The notes: a model not told the origin generated them from the letters alone. 64,000 bases of DNA from Lunularia cruciata (GCA_948567375.1 OX419755.1:14761001-14825000); one strand, 5' to 3'. Shown: positions 1 to 12,629, counted from the stretch's first letter. Program-made: numbers and translations.

Positions 1-1273
1 TATTCAAAGTATCAAGCCTTAGCCTCAAGACTGGAGACTCTTCGTTAGCTCGTCTAGCAAAGCTCGTCATCTACCAACAGTATCGGATTTCCGAGCTATC
101 CAATCTTCGTTAGCTCGTCAGTAGCTCATCCGCCATTGCTGGCTCGTCATTAACACATTGCCATCGCTAGCCAAAAGAAGTCTAATTCTCAATTCTAATG
201 AAAACAGACTCCGAAATTCTAGCTATCGTTAGCTCGTCAGCATTGCTAACTCGTAAATAGGTCGTCCGCAATCGCTAGCTTCCACACTCTGCTGTACATG
301 AAGTTGATAACTCACCAGAGGAAACTCCTCAATTTCGGTGGTCATTCAGCGGCGTCGTATAGAAGTGTGATTGAATCATGACGCTTCTCAAAAAAAATAA
401 CTTGTTTCCCAAGTTCCCTTCGAGAAGTTATTCTTTTTGAGAAGCGTTGTGATTCTCTCACACTGTTGAAGAAACTAATCAGAGACAGCCGTAAGAATGC
501 ATAAATGGCGCAACAAATGAAACTCCTCCTGACAAGTTATCAAATATTGCACTAATAATCTCGGAAACAAACATTGCAATGGACATGGGGAGGTGACACA
601 ACTTCTATACACAGTGACATGCATCATCACGGGCACCAGATGATTCCAACTCTCATTACAATGTGTGGAAGGGATTTAGTCGACAGAGTCGCACTATCCT
701 CTCCCATCGGCTTTTAATCGAGGACCGACCAAGACATGAGGAAAACCAGAAGAAGTTGACATGCTTGCCAGCAAGTCACCGTGTGGGGTAGGAGGGCCCA
801 GATGCAAAACAAAATGGCCCACAAATTGATCATCTCGGACCCACAGAGACAAACATCAGAACTCGGATCCGGGATGGAGTTGATAGGGCTTCCGCGATGG
901 GGGCACTGATTTCTAGTCATGGGGAACTGATGGGCGGCGGAGTCCGGAGGTTATGGGCTTCGCTTTGCTGAGCCTGCCAAGGAGCTGCTGGAGAGGGTGG
1001 AAGGCACGGGCAGATCGAGACATCCTAAACTGTAGCGAATTCTCTGGTTTGAACAACCAGCGAGAGATTAGTAGATTCCACTTGCGTGGGGACATGTGGC
1101 TAGCTAGCGCCGGTGCTCAGCTCGTTCAGCTCTCACCAGGTCGTACTTACCGAACGCGCGTGAGAAATTCTGCTGCTGACTAGGCTGGCGGAGTCCAGAA
1201 GTTCCCAGTTCAGAAACAGGAAACTGCTTCTGGACTTTTCGTTTCTCTCGTGTAAGAAAACGAACGCAATCTC
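1..1273. other. Intergenic / upstream region of the first small gene
   Basis: No credible coding region. The first 280 bases carry a loose, degenerate repeat of a core like TTAGCTCGTC or GCTCGTCA (for example near 45, 66, 107, 142, 230). A strong foldback sits at 364-464 and is listed separately. The rest, up to the TATA box at 1274, looks like ordinary upstream DNA of the gene starting at 1691. Confidence 0.5.
364..464. repeat. Imperfect inverted repeat (foldback), 40-base arms
   Basis: Bases 364-403 and 425-464 are reverse complements with only about five mismatches, and the 21-base spacer would form the loop. The inner 23 bases of each arm (381-403 and 425-447) differ at one position. The fold could be a small foldback or MITE-like element, or a small-RNA precursor hairpin. 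No flanking target duplication was recognised. Confidence 0.75.
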
Positions 1274-1280
1274 TATATAA
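1274..1280 (+). promoter_or_regulatory. Probable TATA box of the gene at 1691
   Basis: TATATAA lies about 410 bases before the ATG, which implies a 5' UTR of roughly 380 bases. The stretch in between contains no long ATG-initiated reading frame in the same frame. Inference from motif and position only. Confidence 0.45.
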
Positions 1281-1690
1281 GCCTTCGAAGCATCCTATCA
1301 TTAAGCAGCAACATTGTGATCAGAGCGGTTATTCCGTTTTCTTCAGCTTTCCGTGGGGTGAATTGTTTCGTGCGTTTACTTGTGTTTGAGAAGTCTTTGG
1401 AGGTGAACTAGACCGAGGGAGACCAGAGCTGTGCTTCGTTTTGGATTTCAGAGGGATTCTCCCTTGGACGAAGGTGTAGGTTCGAGGAACGAGTTTGCTG
1501 CAGGGCGAGGTTGAAGGATTTAGTCACACCGAGGAATCTTAGAGTTTGAAATTCGCAAGAGGAACTGTCTCTCATTTGAGTGGGAGCGCTTGATTCGCAG
1601 AAGTTCCAAAACGCAGGAAATCTAGGAGATTTTCGGCCGAATTTTGCTCGGAAGTTGATTTTGTGCTGCTTCTTTACCCCGTTTGCAACC

Positions 1691-2327
1691 ATGTGTCAAA
1701 GCTATACGACGCAGAGGATCCAGAGGAACAATGTCAAGGCAATGATGGCCCCGATATTTGACAAGTCAGTCGCAGCACCAACCAAGGATGGGCAGGCTGT
1801 GCCTGCAACTGCCGCGCCAGCCACGACGTCGGTCGTGACAGCGACGATTAAAATGTCCAGCGCCTCAAGTGCAGCTGATGTCCAACCGAAACAGGTCCAG
1901 ACTAGCGTCAGAGATGATTCACAAGATTCATTCTGGAAGAGGTTTTCCATCGGTGAGGATCACTTTCGTCTTGTTCACACGTCTGTAGTTGCATGTCAAC
2001 GTCCTGAATCATTGGTATGATCGGGCATCGTCAAATTGCAGGAAAGCTTAAAAAATTGTGAACAGTCCAGTTCTTTCATATCTCTCTGATTCAGTCTCAG
2101 TCACAGTACAGCCATACTAACTATTTGGCTATTTCAACATCAAGACTCTCTGGATCCTTCCGAATCGTGACGAATTTCATACCTTATTATATCATACGGC
2201 AGTTAAACTCCCTGCATAGATACGATTAAACATGAGAACGTTACTTTCAGCCTGTAGGTCACTGCGTCTATCTTCATTGTGGGATTTCTAACTCGAGTTT
2301 CTGCTGTTGTGTACAGTTGACTGGTAA
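1691..2327 (+). CDS. Small MCQSY-family protein, copy 1 (two exons)
   Basis: Unrecognised family; function unknown. Predicted coding sequence is exon 1 at 1691-1952 and exon 2 at 2317-2327, giving about 90 residues. The ATG at 1691 was chosen because the protein then starts MCQSYTTQRIQR, nearly identical to the start of the copy at 48993 and related to the one at 44273. The middle (about 25-75) is rich in Ala, Thr, Ser and Pro and looks disordered. The exon 1 end encodes W-K-R-F-S-I, followed by a GTGAGG donor in phase 1. A pyrimidine-rich tract and TACAG acceptor at 2316 lead to a last exon that adds only V-D-W and TAA. There is no signal peptide or membrane segment. Read through unspliced, the frame runs on to 2020 with residues not shared by the other copies, which favours splicing. 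The existence of the gene is well supported by the paralogues; the last exon is a prediction. Confidence 0.7.
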
Positions 2328-5300
2328 TGCAGAACCAGAATGGTGGAAATGGTGAGAAGGGAAGGACCCTCACTTAGATGGCAGCTTAGAAAACATGACT
2401 CCAGGGAAAGACACTACGGTAGCCGTATGTTCAACAGATCTCCTCAGATGAAAGACCTATTAGTCCGTTAGACCCCTTCATGAAGTCTGATGGTACCATG
2501 ACATGCAGCGTTTCCTACGTACGATGAGTTGAAGACAAAAAGCTGGTTTCGGCACGGAAGAGAAATGAGAAAATCAGATCGCAGAATCTCTTCCAGAGTA
2601 CTCGTCAAGATTCATAAATTGAATGACAACCATCTGCAGGCGTGAACTAAAATTCTAGTTTCTTGAGAAGGATACAATCTTCCTCAAGACAGAGAAAGAA
2701 GGTTCAGAGATTGATTAGAAAGCGGAACCCTACCTCCACGAGACAAGACTGTTAATATTGCTTTTCTTTTTTCAATCTAAGTTACAGGAATTTTGTCCTC
2801 TTGTGTGGTTCACACATGAGTGGTGAAGCCCTCTTTCTGTCTCAATACGAATTATGCTCATGTTCCTAGATATCATTTTGAGCAGACCGTCACTTTACTT
2901 ACTCACTAGGGCGTGTCAAACCTCGTCCACCCTCAGGTTCTCGGTAGGTTCGGACGGCCGAAATTCGAGAATTACAGGGTAACCTCAGTGAAGTTGCTAC
3001 GGCGGTTGTTTAGTGCAGCTGGGAACAAAATAAGCGTCTGCAACATTTGTAATATCTTCAGTAACCAAACATGAGTTATGCCTTCTTTATTCGATGATTT
3101 GCAGAGATGATTCGTAGAGTAGCCAAACATGAGTTATGACGATTATATACGATCACGAGCTACAAAACCATGATTTAACGACCATTTTTCTCTATCCAAC
3201 CATTAGAAATTTGCATGCGATCATGATTGGCGCGGGACTCTACGGTTCCATTGAGGATTAACTGGGGACTCGCCGCTCTGCCTCGCCGAGAGGATGAAAC
3301 GGGCAACAACTACAACCTGCCAGGAGAATATATATCCTCTGATATTCGACACGCCCTTTTAATAACCCCCATGACATTGTCGTCCAAAACAGCTGGATTC
3401 ACATTCCTTGCTTAGGAGAACCCCATTCACTTTTACAAAGGGAGAACAATGTTCCCTACAAAACTCCAGGCCCTCTTCCATTCTTTTGAAATCCATTGGA
3501 GCCCTTTTGGCAGGGTAGTAGAAGAACACTTTGAAAAGCTGATTGACACTTTCACGAATCAAAAGCTGCCGTCCCTAGGCATCCTCATGAACACTGGCTA
3601 ACAATATTCCCCCTCAACAGCTCCGGTTTTCCTTCGTCTCTAATGAAATCTATTGGAGCCATGTTACCAGGGGGGTGGAAACACTACCACGAACGAAAAG
3701 GTGTTGCTCTACCGTAGGTCTACAACTATGTAATCCAGGTAACATCCATGACCCATACACATGAAATCCATGCTGATTTCGATGGGCTAATCTTCACAGC
3801 ACGTGTTGCTCCCCGAATCTATCAACATCGCTGCATCCCGACCGTTTCTAAAAGTCGGTAGTTAACACACACCTTTCCTCGACCACGAACGGCTACGACA
3901 ATCATCTACCTAAGAATTAGCTCTCTCTCTCTCTCGCGATGCCCACAACAGGAGGCGGATACTTTCTTGGGCTCCCCCCAATCGAAAGCATGACCCACAT
4001 TAGCATAGTGATCTCGTCCTATTCCACTTCGTAGCACCTAAGAGGAGGAGCATGCGGGCTTCCATGAACATTACGTAGGGCACTATTTCCTTTGCAGGCT
4101 AGAAGAGTAGACGAACACAAAAAAGTTGCAATTACCATCATGTGTTTCCAATAAATATTGATCCCCATTGCTTGCCAGTGATATCACCTTTGGCAGTGTA
4201 AATAATTTATGCCCTCAACTCTTGTCGAAGTGACTATTCTTTCACCTGATGCGAATCGACATGCAAAGAGACAACGCAACGACACTAAGTCTATAGATTT
4301 TCCTGTATCCAAAACCTGACGCAGTTGTAATTTTACTTTATTTCATTGTGGCGCTGCATGAGAGCATCTTCTTATGAGCCACAAGAATACTCCATATTTT
4401 CTCTGGTTTAGCAATTGCATCCCATGATTCATGAACAGCCTTAGTGACTGACTGAATGAATACCCAAATCCCCTTATTAATAAGTAAAGGTTTTAACCTG
4501 AGACTTCACTTCTAAGATCAAATTGGCAATTTACTTTTGCACCTGATGATGTCGTCTCCGGCATGAGTTCTCCAGATCTTGCGTGGCATAGCCGGGGTTG
4601 ACGCTCTTCTTTATGCGATCATTTATTCAATGCAAGTCATTTAAGTGCTAAGAGGCCCTCAATCTAAATCACCCACTGTTTGAAATCTCTTGCAAGTTTG
4701 ACCTCGTCATACAACTTTCTCCACCGTTTCTCAACATAATTGAGGCACACCATAATCATAAAGAAGAACTGGGTGCTATGGAGATCTCCGCACTGGATTC
4801 AATTCAACTCAAGAGCGTGAATAAAATTCTCTCCATGCGACTTTAGCCATGGAGTTTTTCTAGTCGTTGTTGTTGCTGCTGCTTTCCCTTCCGCTTGTGG
4901 GCTTTCTTACTGTAGGTTTTGTCTGGTGAGTCAAGTCCGCATAAGTCAAGTCCTTCAACGACGACGTGTGGGTTTCCGTGGACGAAATGCACTCATTATT
5001 GTCATCCTTCCGTCGCACTGAGAGTTGCAAAGATCATACACATGGTTGTACCGTACTGTAAAGCGGAAGAGTATCGATTTTGTAAGTCCCCAGTTTACTT
5101 TGCGGTACACCACTTTGTTCCCCAAGTGCTGGCACCAATAAACCTTCCACTGTTGTTGCTACTTCAGCTGCTGCTGCTGGTGCGTAGTCTAGAAAGGGGG
5201 AAAGTAACAGACTAGCTAGAAAGAAGAAAATCGACCTCTTTTGAGATCCAGGGCAGCAGAGGAGTTACCAGGGTATGTGAGAACTGTATAACGATAAAAT

Positions 5301-6264
5301 TTGGCGCTGTAATAAATGGAGCGGTGCCAGGGTTGGAGGAGAGAGAGTTGGATAGATAGACAGATAGTCCACTAAATCCAAGTGTGTCCAAGAAGATGGA
5401 TGGGTGGAGGTTACATTGCGCGCCTTGATGGCAACTTGACTATCGCTGTCTTGTCTGTCGAAGTAGAGGTAGAGGCGCCATCCAGGCAAGTGGAAGGAAG
5501 AAGGGGATCTGAAGAAGGTGAGGGCAGTGCAGATTGAGTCGGTGGTAGAGAGGAGGTACACTGCGCAGAACTGCAACACATTGGGTACCAGCAGATGCTA
5601 CTATACACACAGCAAAAGTGCTAAGCTCCCTTCTCAGCTCTTTGCATTTCTGAACTTCTCTCGCGCAGGATTGTGTTTCTATTTGCAGCATTGGACGTTA
5701 AACCCAGAGCTTGTTTGTGCTCCAGTCCAAAGCTCTGTGCGGAGAGGATCGTGCGCATTGTCGTTATTGAAAGTACCAGGTGAGTACCAGCACGAGATAG
5801 AAAGATAGATAGGAGCAGGAGGAGAATGGTGTTCTTTGCTTAGAATTGTGTTGTTGTAGCAGTCTTCCTCTCACTTCATTTGTTTAACATTTTACTATTT
5901 GAGTCTTGAAAAGGAGCTGACAGTGAAGTACAGTCCGCGGTTTTGCTCCAATGTGTGAAGGTTGATATCTTGTACGTATACGGAGAAGTAAGACAAGGTG
6001 TGCTGCTTCGCTCTGTGAAGAAGAGAGGAATTGCCCTCTGCCCTTGCTGCTTGTTTTCGTCATCGCCGTTAAGAGTTGACCCACTGAGTGAGTGCGGGCC
6101 AGGGCTGAACTGATGATGACAGGAGTCTCGTTATGAGGCAGTCTTTTGTGGGAGGAAGGAAGGAAGAAGGCTTGAGCTGTTACAGTCGCGAATTACGTTG
6201 ATTCTCGAGGACTTGAGAATGCGTTTTGAGCTGTAGCTGCTAGCTGGGGTTGGAAGCAGGAGTG
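2328..6264. other. Intergenic DNA upstream of the glycosyltransferase gene
   Basis: No supported gene. Short open frames here lack recognisable domains and overlap on both strands. Low-complexity stretches include a CT run near 3921-3936, trinucleotide runs near 4866-4882 and GATA-like runs near 5352-5368 and 5797-5810. The last several hundred bases before 6318 are probably promoter and 5' UTR of the glycosyltransferase. Confidence 0.5.
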
Positions 6265-6317
6265 ATGTGGAAGTCGTTAGGATATGGATTGTTGGTTTAA
6301 GCCAGGACTGTTCTGCC

Positions 6318-8792
6318 ATGGACAGCAATGGACGCAATCAGCTTCAAATTGATCTAACAGGGGCAGTAGTGCGGCCACCAACGCTCGTTATCGGTCGCAG
6401 CTTCAAAGGTTCTCCATCCTTAACACCGACTAGCTCACCCTCTTTCCGGCGAGTTTCTCCCACTGTGAGGACTCCAAATCGTGACAACTGCTCCCCTCCC
6501 AAGCGCGGAGACAGCAACTCCAAGTTATCGGAATCACAGATTCGGGGATTCGTCTCTGGCCTTTTTTCCGGCCGCCGTTTGTTTCCATGGATCGTTTTCA
6601 TCATCCTATGGACTCTCGTTGGGCTCCATGTCCAATTCAAGTGGTTTTACATGGTGGATCTCACTCCTAGCAACGAGGAGATCAGTGCCCATATCCCTCG
6701 AGAGAGACGATCGCTGGAAGATGCATTCGATGATAATGCTGGGGAGGAGCAGTTTTTGGCGACGTATCCTCTTCATAGAGAGTTTGGAACAAGGCCTGCC
6801 TGGAACATAGAATGGGTGTGGAAGGTGTTCAAAGGGTGGGGATGGTCATTTAGGGAATCTGTTGAAGGGAGGGAGACAGGGAAAGGAGATGAAAGCCTCG
6901 AGTACAGGAAGCATGCGGAGAAGCCAGTAGAGTTTGAGAACAGTACCAGCATTCAACCGGGTAATGTTGCGGAAGGAGGTTCTCGGAAAAGACTAGAGGG
7001 TTGGGGGCATGAGAAGATGAGCAGCCAGGAAGCAGACGATCTTAATCGGGGGCTTGATATCGCAGATGATTTACCCGGATCATCATCCGAAGTCTCACAT
7101 GGAAATGCATGGAGCACTCCTGGAACCAGTAACATCACTATCGGGAAACTAGTAGGCCCTTTTGATCAGTTGGAGGGCAGCATTTTAGGTCTGAATAAAA
7201 GTGAGAAGCAGCAGGGCTCTGGTTGCAATGCGGATTCTATGTTTGCGAAGGTTGTGAGTGGGAAGTCACTGGTTATTGTTTTTCATGAACTTTCAATGAC
7301 TGGTGCTCCATTGTCCATGTTAGAGCTTGGCACTAAAATGCGGAACTGTGGTGGGAGAGTGTCGGCTGTAGTTCTCAACAAGCAAGGTGGGCTGCATTTG
7401 GAGCTCGTATCCAGGGGAATACGGATCTTACAAGACAGAGCACATCACAGTTGGAGTGCAGCTGCCAAGGCCGATCTTGTTGTAGTGGGTTCAGCAGTTT
7501 GTTCATCCTGGGTTAACAACTATCTTAAATTCAACCCCAAAGGAGGAGATCGGCTGGTGTGGTGGGTTATGGAGAATAGACGTGAGTATTTCGAACGGTC
7601 GAAGTTTCTGCTGGGAAGAGCCAGGACCTTGCTCTTCCTGTCCGATACACAAGCTAAGATTTGGAAAGAGTGGTCCGTTAACGAAGGCTTGAATTTGGCC
7701 GCTGACACTGATGTGATTTCTCTTTCTGTCAATGAAGATCTTGCATCCATAGCTGGGGTTACCAACAAGTCTGATGCAGGGATGGCTGAAATGGGGACCA
7801 AGTTGCGAGCCGAGGTCCGTAAAGAGATGGGCTTAGAGCCAAACGATGTACTTATAGCTTCCCTCAGTAGTATAAATCCCGGTAAAGGTCAGTTGCTGTT
7901 CCTACAAGCTGCGCTGATGGTAGTGGATCATGTGGAAAATGAAGGGCTTCCAGGACTTGCTCACGTGGAGACCAACTCTGCTCTTGAATGGAGATCCAGA
8001 CGAACCTTCTTGACTGGAAGGCAAATATTTTCTCTCCCTGAAAGCCTAAATCTTTTCAGCTTCTTCAGTTCCCGAGGTCGTAAACTGCCAGCTGGGAAAG
8101 ACAAGCATTCAAGTCCTGGTAAGGAGAAGAAGTCCAAATTCTCCAGACTACTCCCTGGGCAAGGGAGAGGGAGGAAATCAAGGTTACCGCTTGCAAAGGG
8201 AAAGAAGTCCAGCCTTAAGCAGCGAGGCCAAAATTTCGTCCGAAACACATTCTTCAGGTTGAGACCGAAATCCTTGGACAGCCACGGCGTTGATGGGAGT
8301 CCTCGACTACGAATTTTGATTGGGTCAGTGGGATCCAAGAGCAACAAGCCTCTTTATTTGGAGAAAATCCAGAGGCTGCTGGATCGCAACGAACGTTTAG
8401 CAAAGCTGACGTTGTCCACTGCGTCAACTACTCATGTGGCTCCTCTTTATGCAGCCGCCGATGCATATGTGATGAATGCACAGGGGATCGGAGAAACTTT
8501 CGGAAGAGTAACTGTTGAGGCCATGGCTTTTGGTTTGCCAGTCCTAGCGACAAATGCAGGAGGATCTAAGGAGATCATCAGTAACAACGTTACTGGTCTT
8601 CTTCACCCAACTGGGAGGGCGGGAGTCCCTGACCTGGCTCAGCATATCAGGTGGCTGCTTGATCACTCAACAGAAAGACAGCAGATGGGACAAATGGGAA
8701 GAGACTTGGTCTATAAGCTTTACCAGGAAGATATGATGTATGAGAAACTCGCAAACAAGTTTAATCAAGTGTTGGGTTCTGCTCGTTCTTGA
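6318..8792 (+). CDS. Membrane-anchored family-4 glycosyltransferase (plant GT4-type, At3g15940-like)
   Basis: Intact, intronless, 824 residues from the ATG at 6318, which has G at -3 and G at +4. The frame is open further upstream to a GTG at 6267, but there is no earlier in-frame ATG. The Ser/Pro-rich N-terminus (SLTPTSSPSFRR near residues 34-45) is followed by one hydrophobic segment at about 88-106, typical of a type II Golgi/ER protein with its catalytic part in the lumen. A Rossmann-like N-half begins near 313 with VIVFHELSMTGAP. The C-half carries the GT4 E-x7-E signature (Glu726 and Glu734 in GETFGRVTVEAM) and the ATNAGGSKEI loop that contacts the nucleotide-sugar phosphates. A Lys/Arg/Ser-rich insert (about 583-668) splits the two halves. 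The same architecture is known in the Arabidopsis At3g15940/At1g52420 group. Donor and acceptor cannot be read from the sequence. Confidence in the family is high. Confidence 0.9.
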   Translation: MDSNGRNQLQIDLTGAVVRPPTLVIGRSFKGSPSLTPTSSPSFRRVSPTVRTPNRDNCSPPKRGDSNSKLSESQIRGFVSGLFSGRRLFPWIVFIILWTLVGLHVQFKWFYMVDLTPSNEEISAHIPRERRSLEDAFDDNAGEEQFLATYPLHREFGTRPAWNIEWVWKVFKGWGWSFRESVEGRETGKGDESLEYRKHAEKPVEFENSTSIQPGNVAEGGSRKRLEGWGHEKMSSQEADDLNRGLDIADDLPGSSSEVSHGNAWSTPGTSNITIGKLVGPFDQLEGSILGLNKSEKQQGSGCNADSMFAKVVSGKSLVIVFHELSMTGAPLSMLELGTKMRNCGGRVSAVVLNKQGGLHLELVSRGIRILQDRAHHSWSAAAKADLVVVGSAVCSSWVNNYLKFNPKGGDRLVWWVMENRREYFERSKFLLGRARTLLFLSDTQAKIWKEWSVNEGLNLAADTDVISLSVNEDLASIAGVTNKSDAGMAEMGTKLRAEVRKEMGLEPNDVLIASLSSINPGKGQLLFLQAALMVVDHVENEGLPGLAHVETNSALEWRSRRTFLTGRQIFSLPESLNLFSFFSSRGRKLPAGKDKHSSPGKEKKSKFSRLLPGQGRGRKSRLPLAKGKKSSLKQRGQNFVRNTFFRLRPKSLDSHGVDGSPRLRILIGSVGSKSNKPLYLEKIQRLLDRNERLAKLTLSTASTTHVAPLYAAADAYVMNAQGIGETFGRVTVEAMAFGLPVLATNAGGSKEIISNNVTGLLHPTGRAGVPDLAQHIRWLLDHSTERQQMGQMGRDLVYKLYQEDMMYEKLANKFNQVLGSARS

Positions 8793-9385
8793 TCATGTTT
8801 TTTCGTCCAATTATCTCTCGTGTTGCATGCTCTATTTGTTTTCATGAATGCATACTATGTCCATTCGCACATTTGAATTAAAGACCGGTTTCGATTGGCG
8901 GGGTTTTGTTAAACAAACAAGACTGAATAGGACACTCCTGTTTGTCTTGCCCGACATCATGGAAACAGTAATGGAGTAAGATATTTCCGGTTATTTGGCT
9001 CACACATGTTGGGCAATAGAAAGCGGGTTCAGACCAGAAGCCGGGCACTGCACCTTCCGCGGCTGAAGAACTGCCCATGCCTCAGTGAAGCGTTCATATC
9101 TACATCTTCAAACAATTGATGCTGATCTTCAGTATTTGTTTAGTTTTCTTTTTGGACCATTTTTCCTGGTTGTCTGTGGCTCGGGGATCACCAGGCAGAC
9201 GAAGAATTAACAGTCACATCTGGCTCTACATTAATTAGAATGTAATGTTATACGCAACGGGACAATTTCAATAGTTCCAGGTCCCTGAGTACCAGGACAT
9301 TAGAAAAGAGTTGACCGAAAGTCTTTTATATTCAAGAGCTACCTCATTTCATTCTAAAATTAGTAGTAAAATGATGGGTTCCCTA

Positions 9386-9415
9386 ATTAGCGGAATCCTC
9401 ATTAGCGGAATCCTC
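9386..9415. repeat. Perfect 15-base tandem duplication
   Basis: Two identical adjacent 15-base units (ATTAGCGGAATCCTC) at 9386-9400 and 9401-9415. A simple local duplication with no evident function. Confidence 0.85.
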
Positions 9416-12213
9416 ACCCACTGTAACCCAGTATTCTACCAAATCACTTTCTCCGAGCGCAGGTTCTGGAGCATAGAAAATTAGATTGGGTGTTCGAGTG
9501 TTTGAAGTGGTAATAACGTCCAAACTACCAAGTGGTTCCGGAGATCGTAGCTTGCTAAATTCGAGTTCTCAATCTCATGACCTACGGATATGTGAAATCG
9601 GTAACATTTTAACAATTTTTCAATCTACATGTTCCACTCATCTGAAAAGGTTGTGTGGTTGAATGCAGCTGCTCAAGTGGCCTACTTCCAAGTTACAGTC
9701 CTCTTCAGTAGTCTACAGCATATGATAAACCTGTCCATTCTCCTTACTGTCATGCTCATCAGCAGTCCCAGAGTTGGAAGATGAGCTGCCTAACTTACCG
9801 AGGATTTCTACACTGTTGCTGCTCATAGATTTTGTTGCCTCCTCCATTCATCTTGATTGTATAGCTAAAACGTCGCCATAGATTTGCTTGAGTTCTCTAC
9901 TTATCTCAAAGTTGGTAAGTTAGAGAGGAAATTGGTCGATTAAACCACTTGGATTTTCTTCTCTTTTAACTTCATCACGGCTAGAAGGGTAAACTGCCCG
10001 ACCTGTATTACATGATTGATGTCGAGTTCCCCTCAGCTTTTAAGGCAATCTCCACAAAATATATTAGTGCTGTACGTGTGCACTGCAAGAAAATCTTCCA
10101 ATTTCTACAAGATTCAACAAAGCTTGGGAAGTTTCTGATGTAGTAGTCACCACCTAACATATTAGTCAATTGTCTCTGCAAGAGTTTTTGAAGGTCATAA
10201 CTTATCAAGTTTCCAGGGAAGTGACGGACTTGAGAGGAAAAACTGTGAGCAAACTTGATGCTTTAACAAGCATTTCACGTCTGCAGCACTGAAGCTTATG
10301 ACTATCAAACTGGAAAGAAGAACGTATGCAAGAGCTGATCATAATCAAGGGACATTCAACAAATCCGTCCAGAAACCAATTATCACATCTCAGTTTGGCA
10401 AATTTCCATCTCTGTATCTATTTTTCGTTTGCGTCCAAAACAAAATCCAAATATTCGCTGGAATTGTTCAGAGAAATGATCAAGCAACCTTCACCATGCA
10501 CACAACGAGGTACCGGTTAGAAGATGCGCCACTTTGGGTAATCTTATGATCGAAGCTTCTAATACAGATATCTGAAAAATGGGGAATTCTACAGACAAGA
10601 AACTCACATGAACTGTAGTTTACTTGCATCTTCCCATGAATGGTCGGTCTCTTGATTCAACCACCCACCTCCGGAAACAGATCCAACAGACTGGCCATTC
10701 ATTCGTCTATTCAAAGTCACTAGATCCTCGCCATAAGTCGCGGTTCCTCTGTAGATGCACACAATCAACAGAAACTAATACAGGGATGCGTTTGAAATCA
10801 TCCCTTTCTCCCTCATACAGCAAGCCTACGGTGCTTCTTCCATCGTTGTGAGTACTCCATGGGAGCGTTTTCCTTCTTCACCAAGTCCTGGGGTCCCGCA
10901 TATGAGTTACTAAAACCAGAATGGCTTTGTTTAGCAATTCGATAAGTTACCTATTGTATCCTGTAACTGTTTTTGATCTGGAAAATGTCATAGATATATC
11001 GGGAAACTTGAGATTGAGTCACCAAACAATAATGTATTCAATCATTCTGATGATGGAAGAGCACTCCTACAGTGGTACTTTAGGAGTTCTCTTCATCCAT
11101 CTCCATCTGCGGAAAGACAGGATCAGGACCGCATAGTTGGGGACCTAGTTGCTACTTTTGTAGGTGTGCAGTGACCTCATTCCCCAAATTCCTGAGATTA
11201 CAATTGACGGTTTCTTCAACATCAAATTTCGGTCATTTCAAATTTCCGAATATCCTATTAGATTAGTTCTTGGAGAGTCCTGAGTTCTGAGTTCGTGCCA
11301 AACAAGTTTGACCTATAGGATCTGCAGGGATTTGCTAATCGACCACAAGGTCTGAGTCTCAGCTCTTCAGATGCTCCGATACTTTAATGCTCCAGCACTG
11401 AGACCGTGAGTCTAGATAGCCCAGGGGGATCGCCAATGTCATCTGGTATACGACATGTTGAACGACGACCGGTTCTAAGAGACATGCACTAAAATCACAT
11501 ACTTTAAAGAGAAATCTCTATTGCAATTTCCAAGAGGTGAGACCACTCCGTGTACTGGACCGAATTAAACTATCGTGGAGCCAGAGTACCGCTTGCCATC
11601 GAAGCCAGGGCTGTTATAATCTATCAAGTCAACCTGGTCTCCGTGGTTGTATGCGTTTCAACACATACATAGTATCCGCAACAAAGTATCACATGCCTGA
11701 ATTGACACGAAGATTTTCAGGGCTGTCATAATGGAAGGCGAACGATAAAAGTCCGTCCATGTGATAACAAACGCGATGCAACAGTCAACCCTTATAGATT
11801 GGAACCACCTTTCAATCAATCAGATCTGCCCACTGTCAGATCCTCCACAGCCAAGGGCGATGCGAGATCCAGATATATTTTCTCCAGATATATTTTGTGA
11901 TGATGCAATGATTGAAGATAGACTTACTACTTCAAACAACCCAAATCCTAGAGAAAAGTAAGAACGTGACAGCATGTGAAAACAAGAATCATGGAAGACC
12001 CCGTCAAGCCGCACAAGGAAAAGACAAAGGGGTTAAAATAGGCTAAGCCCCAATAGTTTCGGTAAGAGGAATAAGAGGAATAGGCACTACAGCACCTAAG
12101 ATTACATAGTTATAGTTATGTAAGTCATATGGTCTACAAATCAAGGGAGCATCCAAAGAAGCATCATAGTGTGATTGTTTTCATCCGGATAGCACCAGCC
12201 AATGCTCTGGCAA

Positions 12214-12269
12214 ATCAATGGATACCTGCAGTCTAAAATATATCAATGGATACCTGCTGTCTAAAATAT
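12214..12269. repeat. 28-base tandem duplication
   Basis: Units 12214-12241 and 12242-12269 differ at one position. It lies about 360 bases before the first gypsy element. Confidence 0.85.
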
Positions 12270-12629
12270 ACGGTGAAATATGAAAGTGAGAGTAATACCC
12301 TATGACATCCGGAATGATTTGCACTCAAGCACTCCCTAACAAAGGCTTCAAACGTTGGACATTGTGTCCATAGCTCCATATAACTCCAAGGCTAGAGAAC
12401 AAAAAAGTGACCTTGTTGCATACCCCTATACTTGGAGACCTTGCATGTTGCCTCTTTGCTTGCCACCCATCCAAGAGGATGGATAATCACTCCCTTTGAC
12501 CATACATCATGTATAAGGTCCGTAACAACAATATCTGCAACTGTCATCTGACCATCTCAGACCAATGATAAGTCTACCTTAACTCTTGTCGTCTACAAAG
12601 CGTACAAACACTCTCTCCAAGCAAGGTAT

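Larger units (their letters stand above)
8793..12629. other. Intergenic DNA with short duplications
   Basis: No recognisable gene; scattered frames of 60-85 codons show no domain. Small tandem duplications were noted: a perfect 15-base pair of units at 9386-9415, a duplicated CCAGATATATTTT block near 11871-11900, a 9-base unit twice at 12063-12080, and a 28-base pair at 12214-12269. Confidence 0.5.

Noticed and set aside
1953-2020. Unspliced extension of the small protein at 1691
   Set aside because: The extra residues have no counterpart in the other two copies, whose unspliced ends differ completely; the shared GTGAG donor argues for splicing.
4919-5215. 98-codon open frame on the + strand
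   Set aside because: Leucine-rich tail arises from a GCTGCT/TTGTTG repeat; no domain or paralogue.
6267-6317. Upstream extension of the glycosyltransferase frame
   Set aside because: The frame is open from 6267, but the first codon is GTG; the first ATG is at 6318 with good context.
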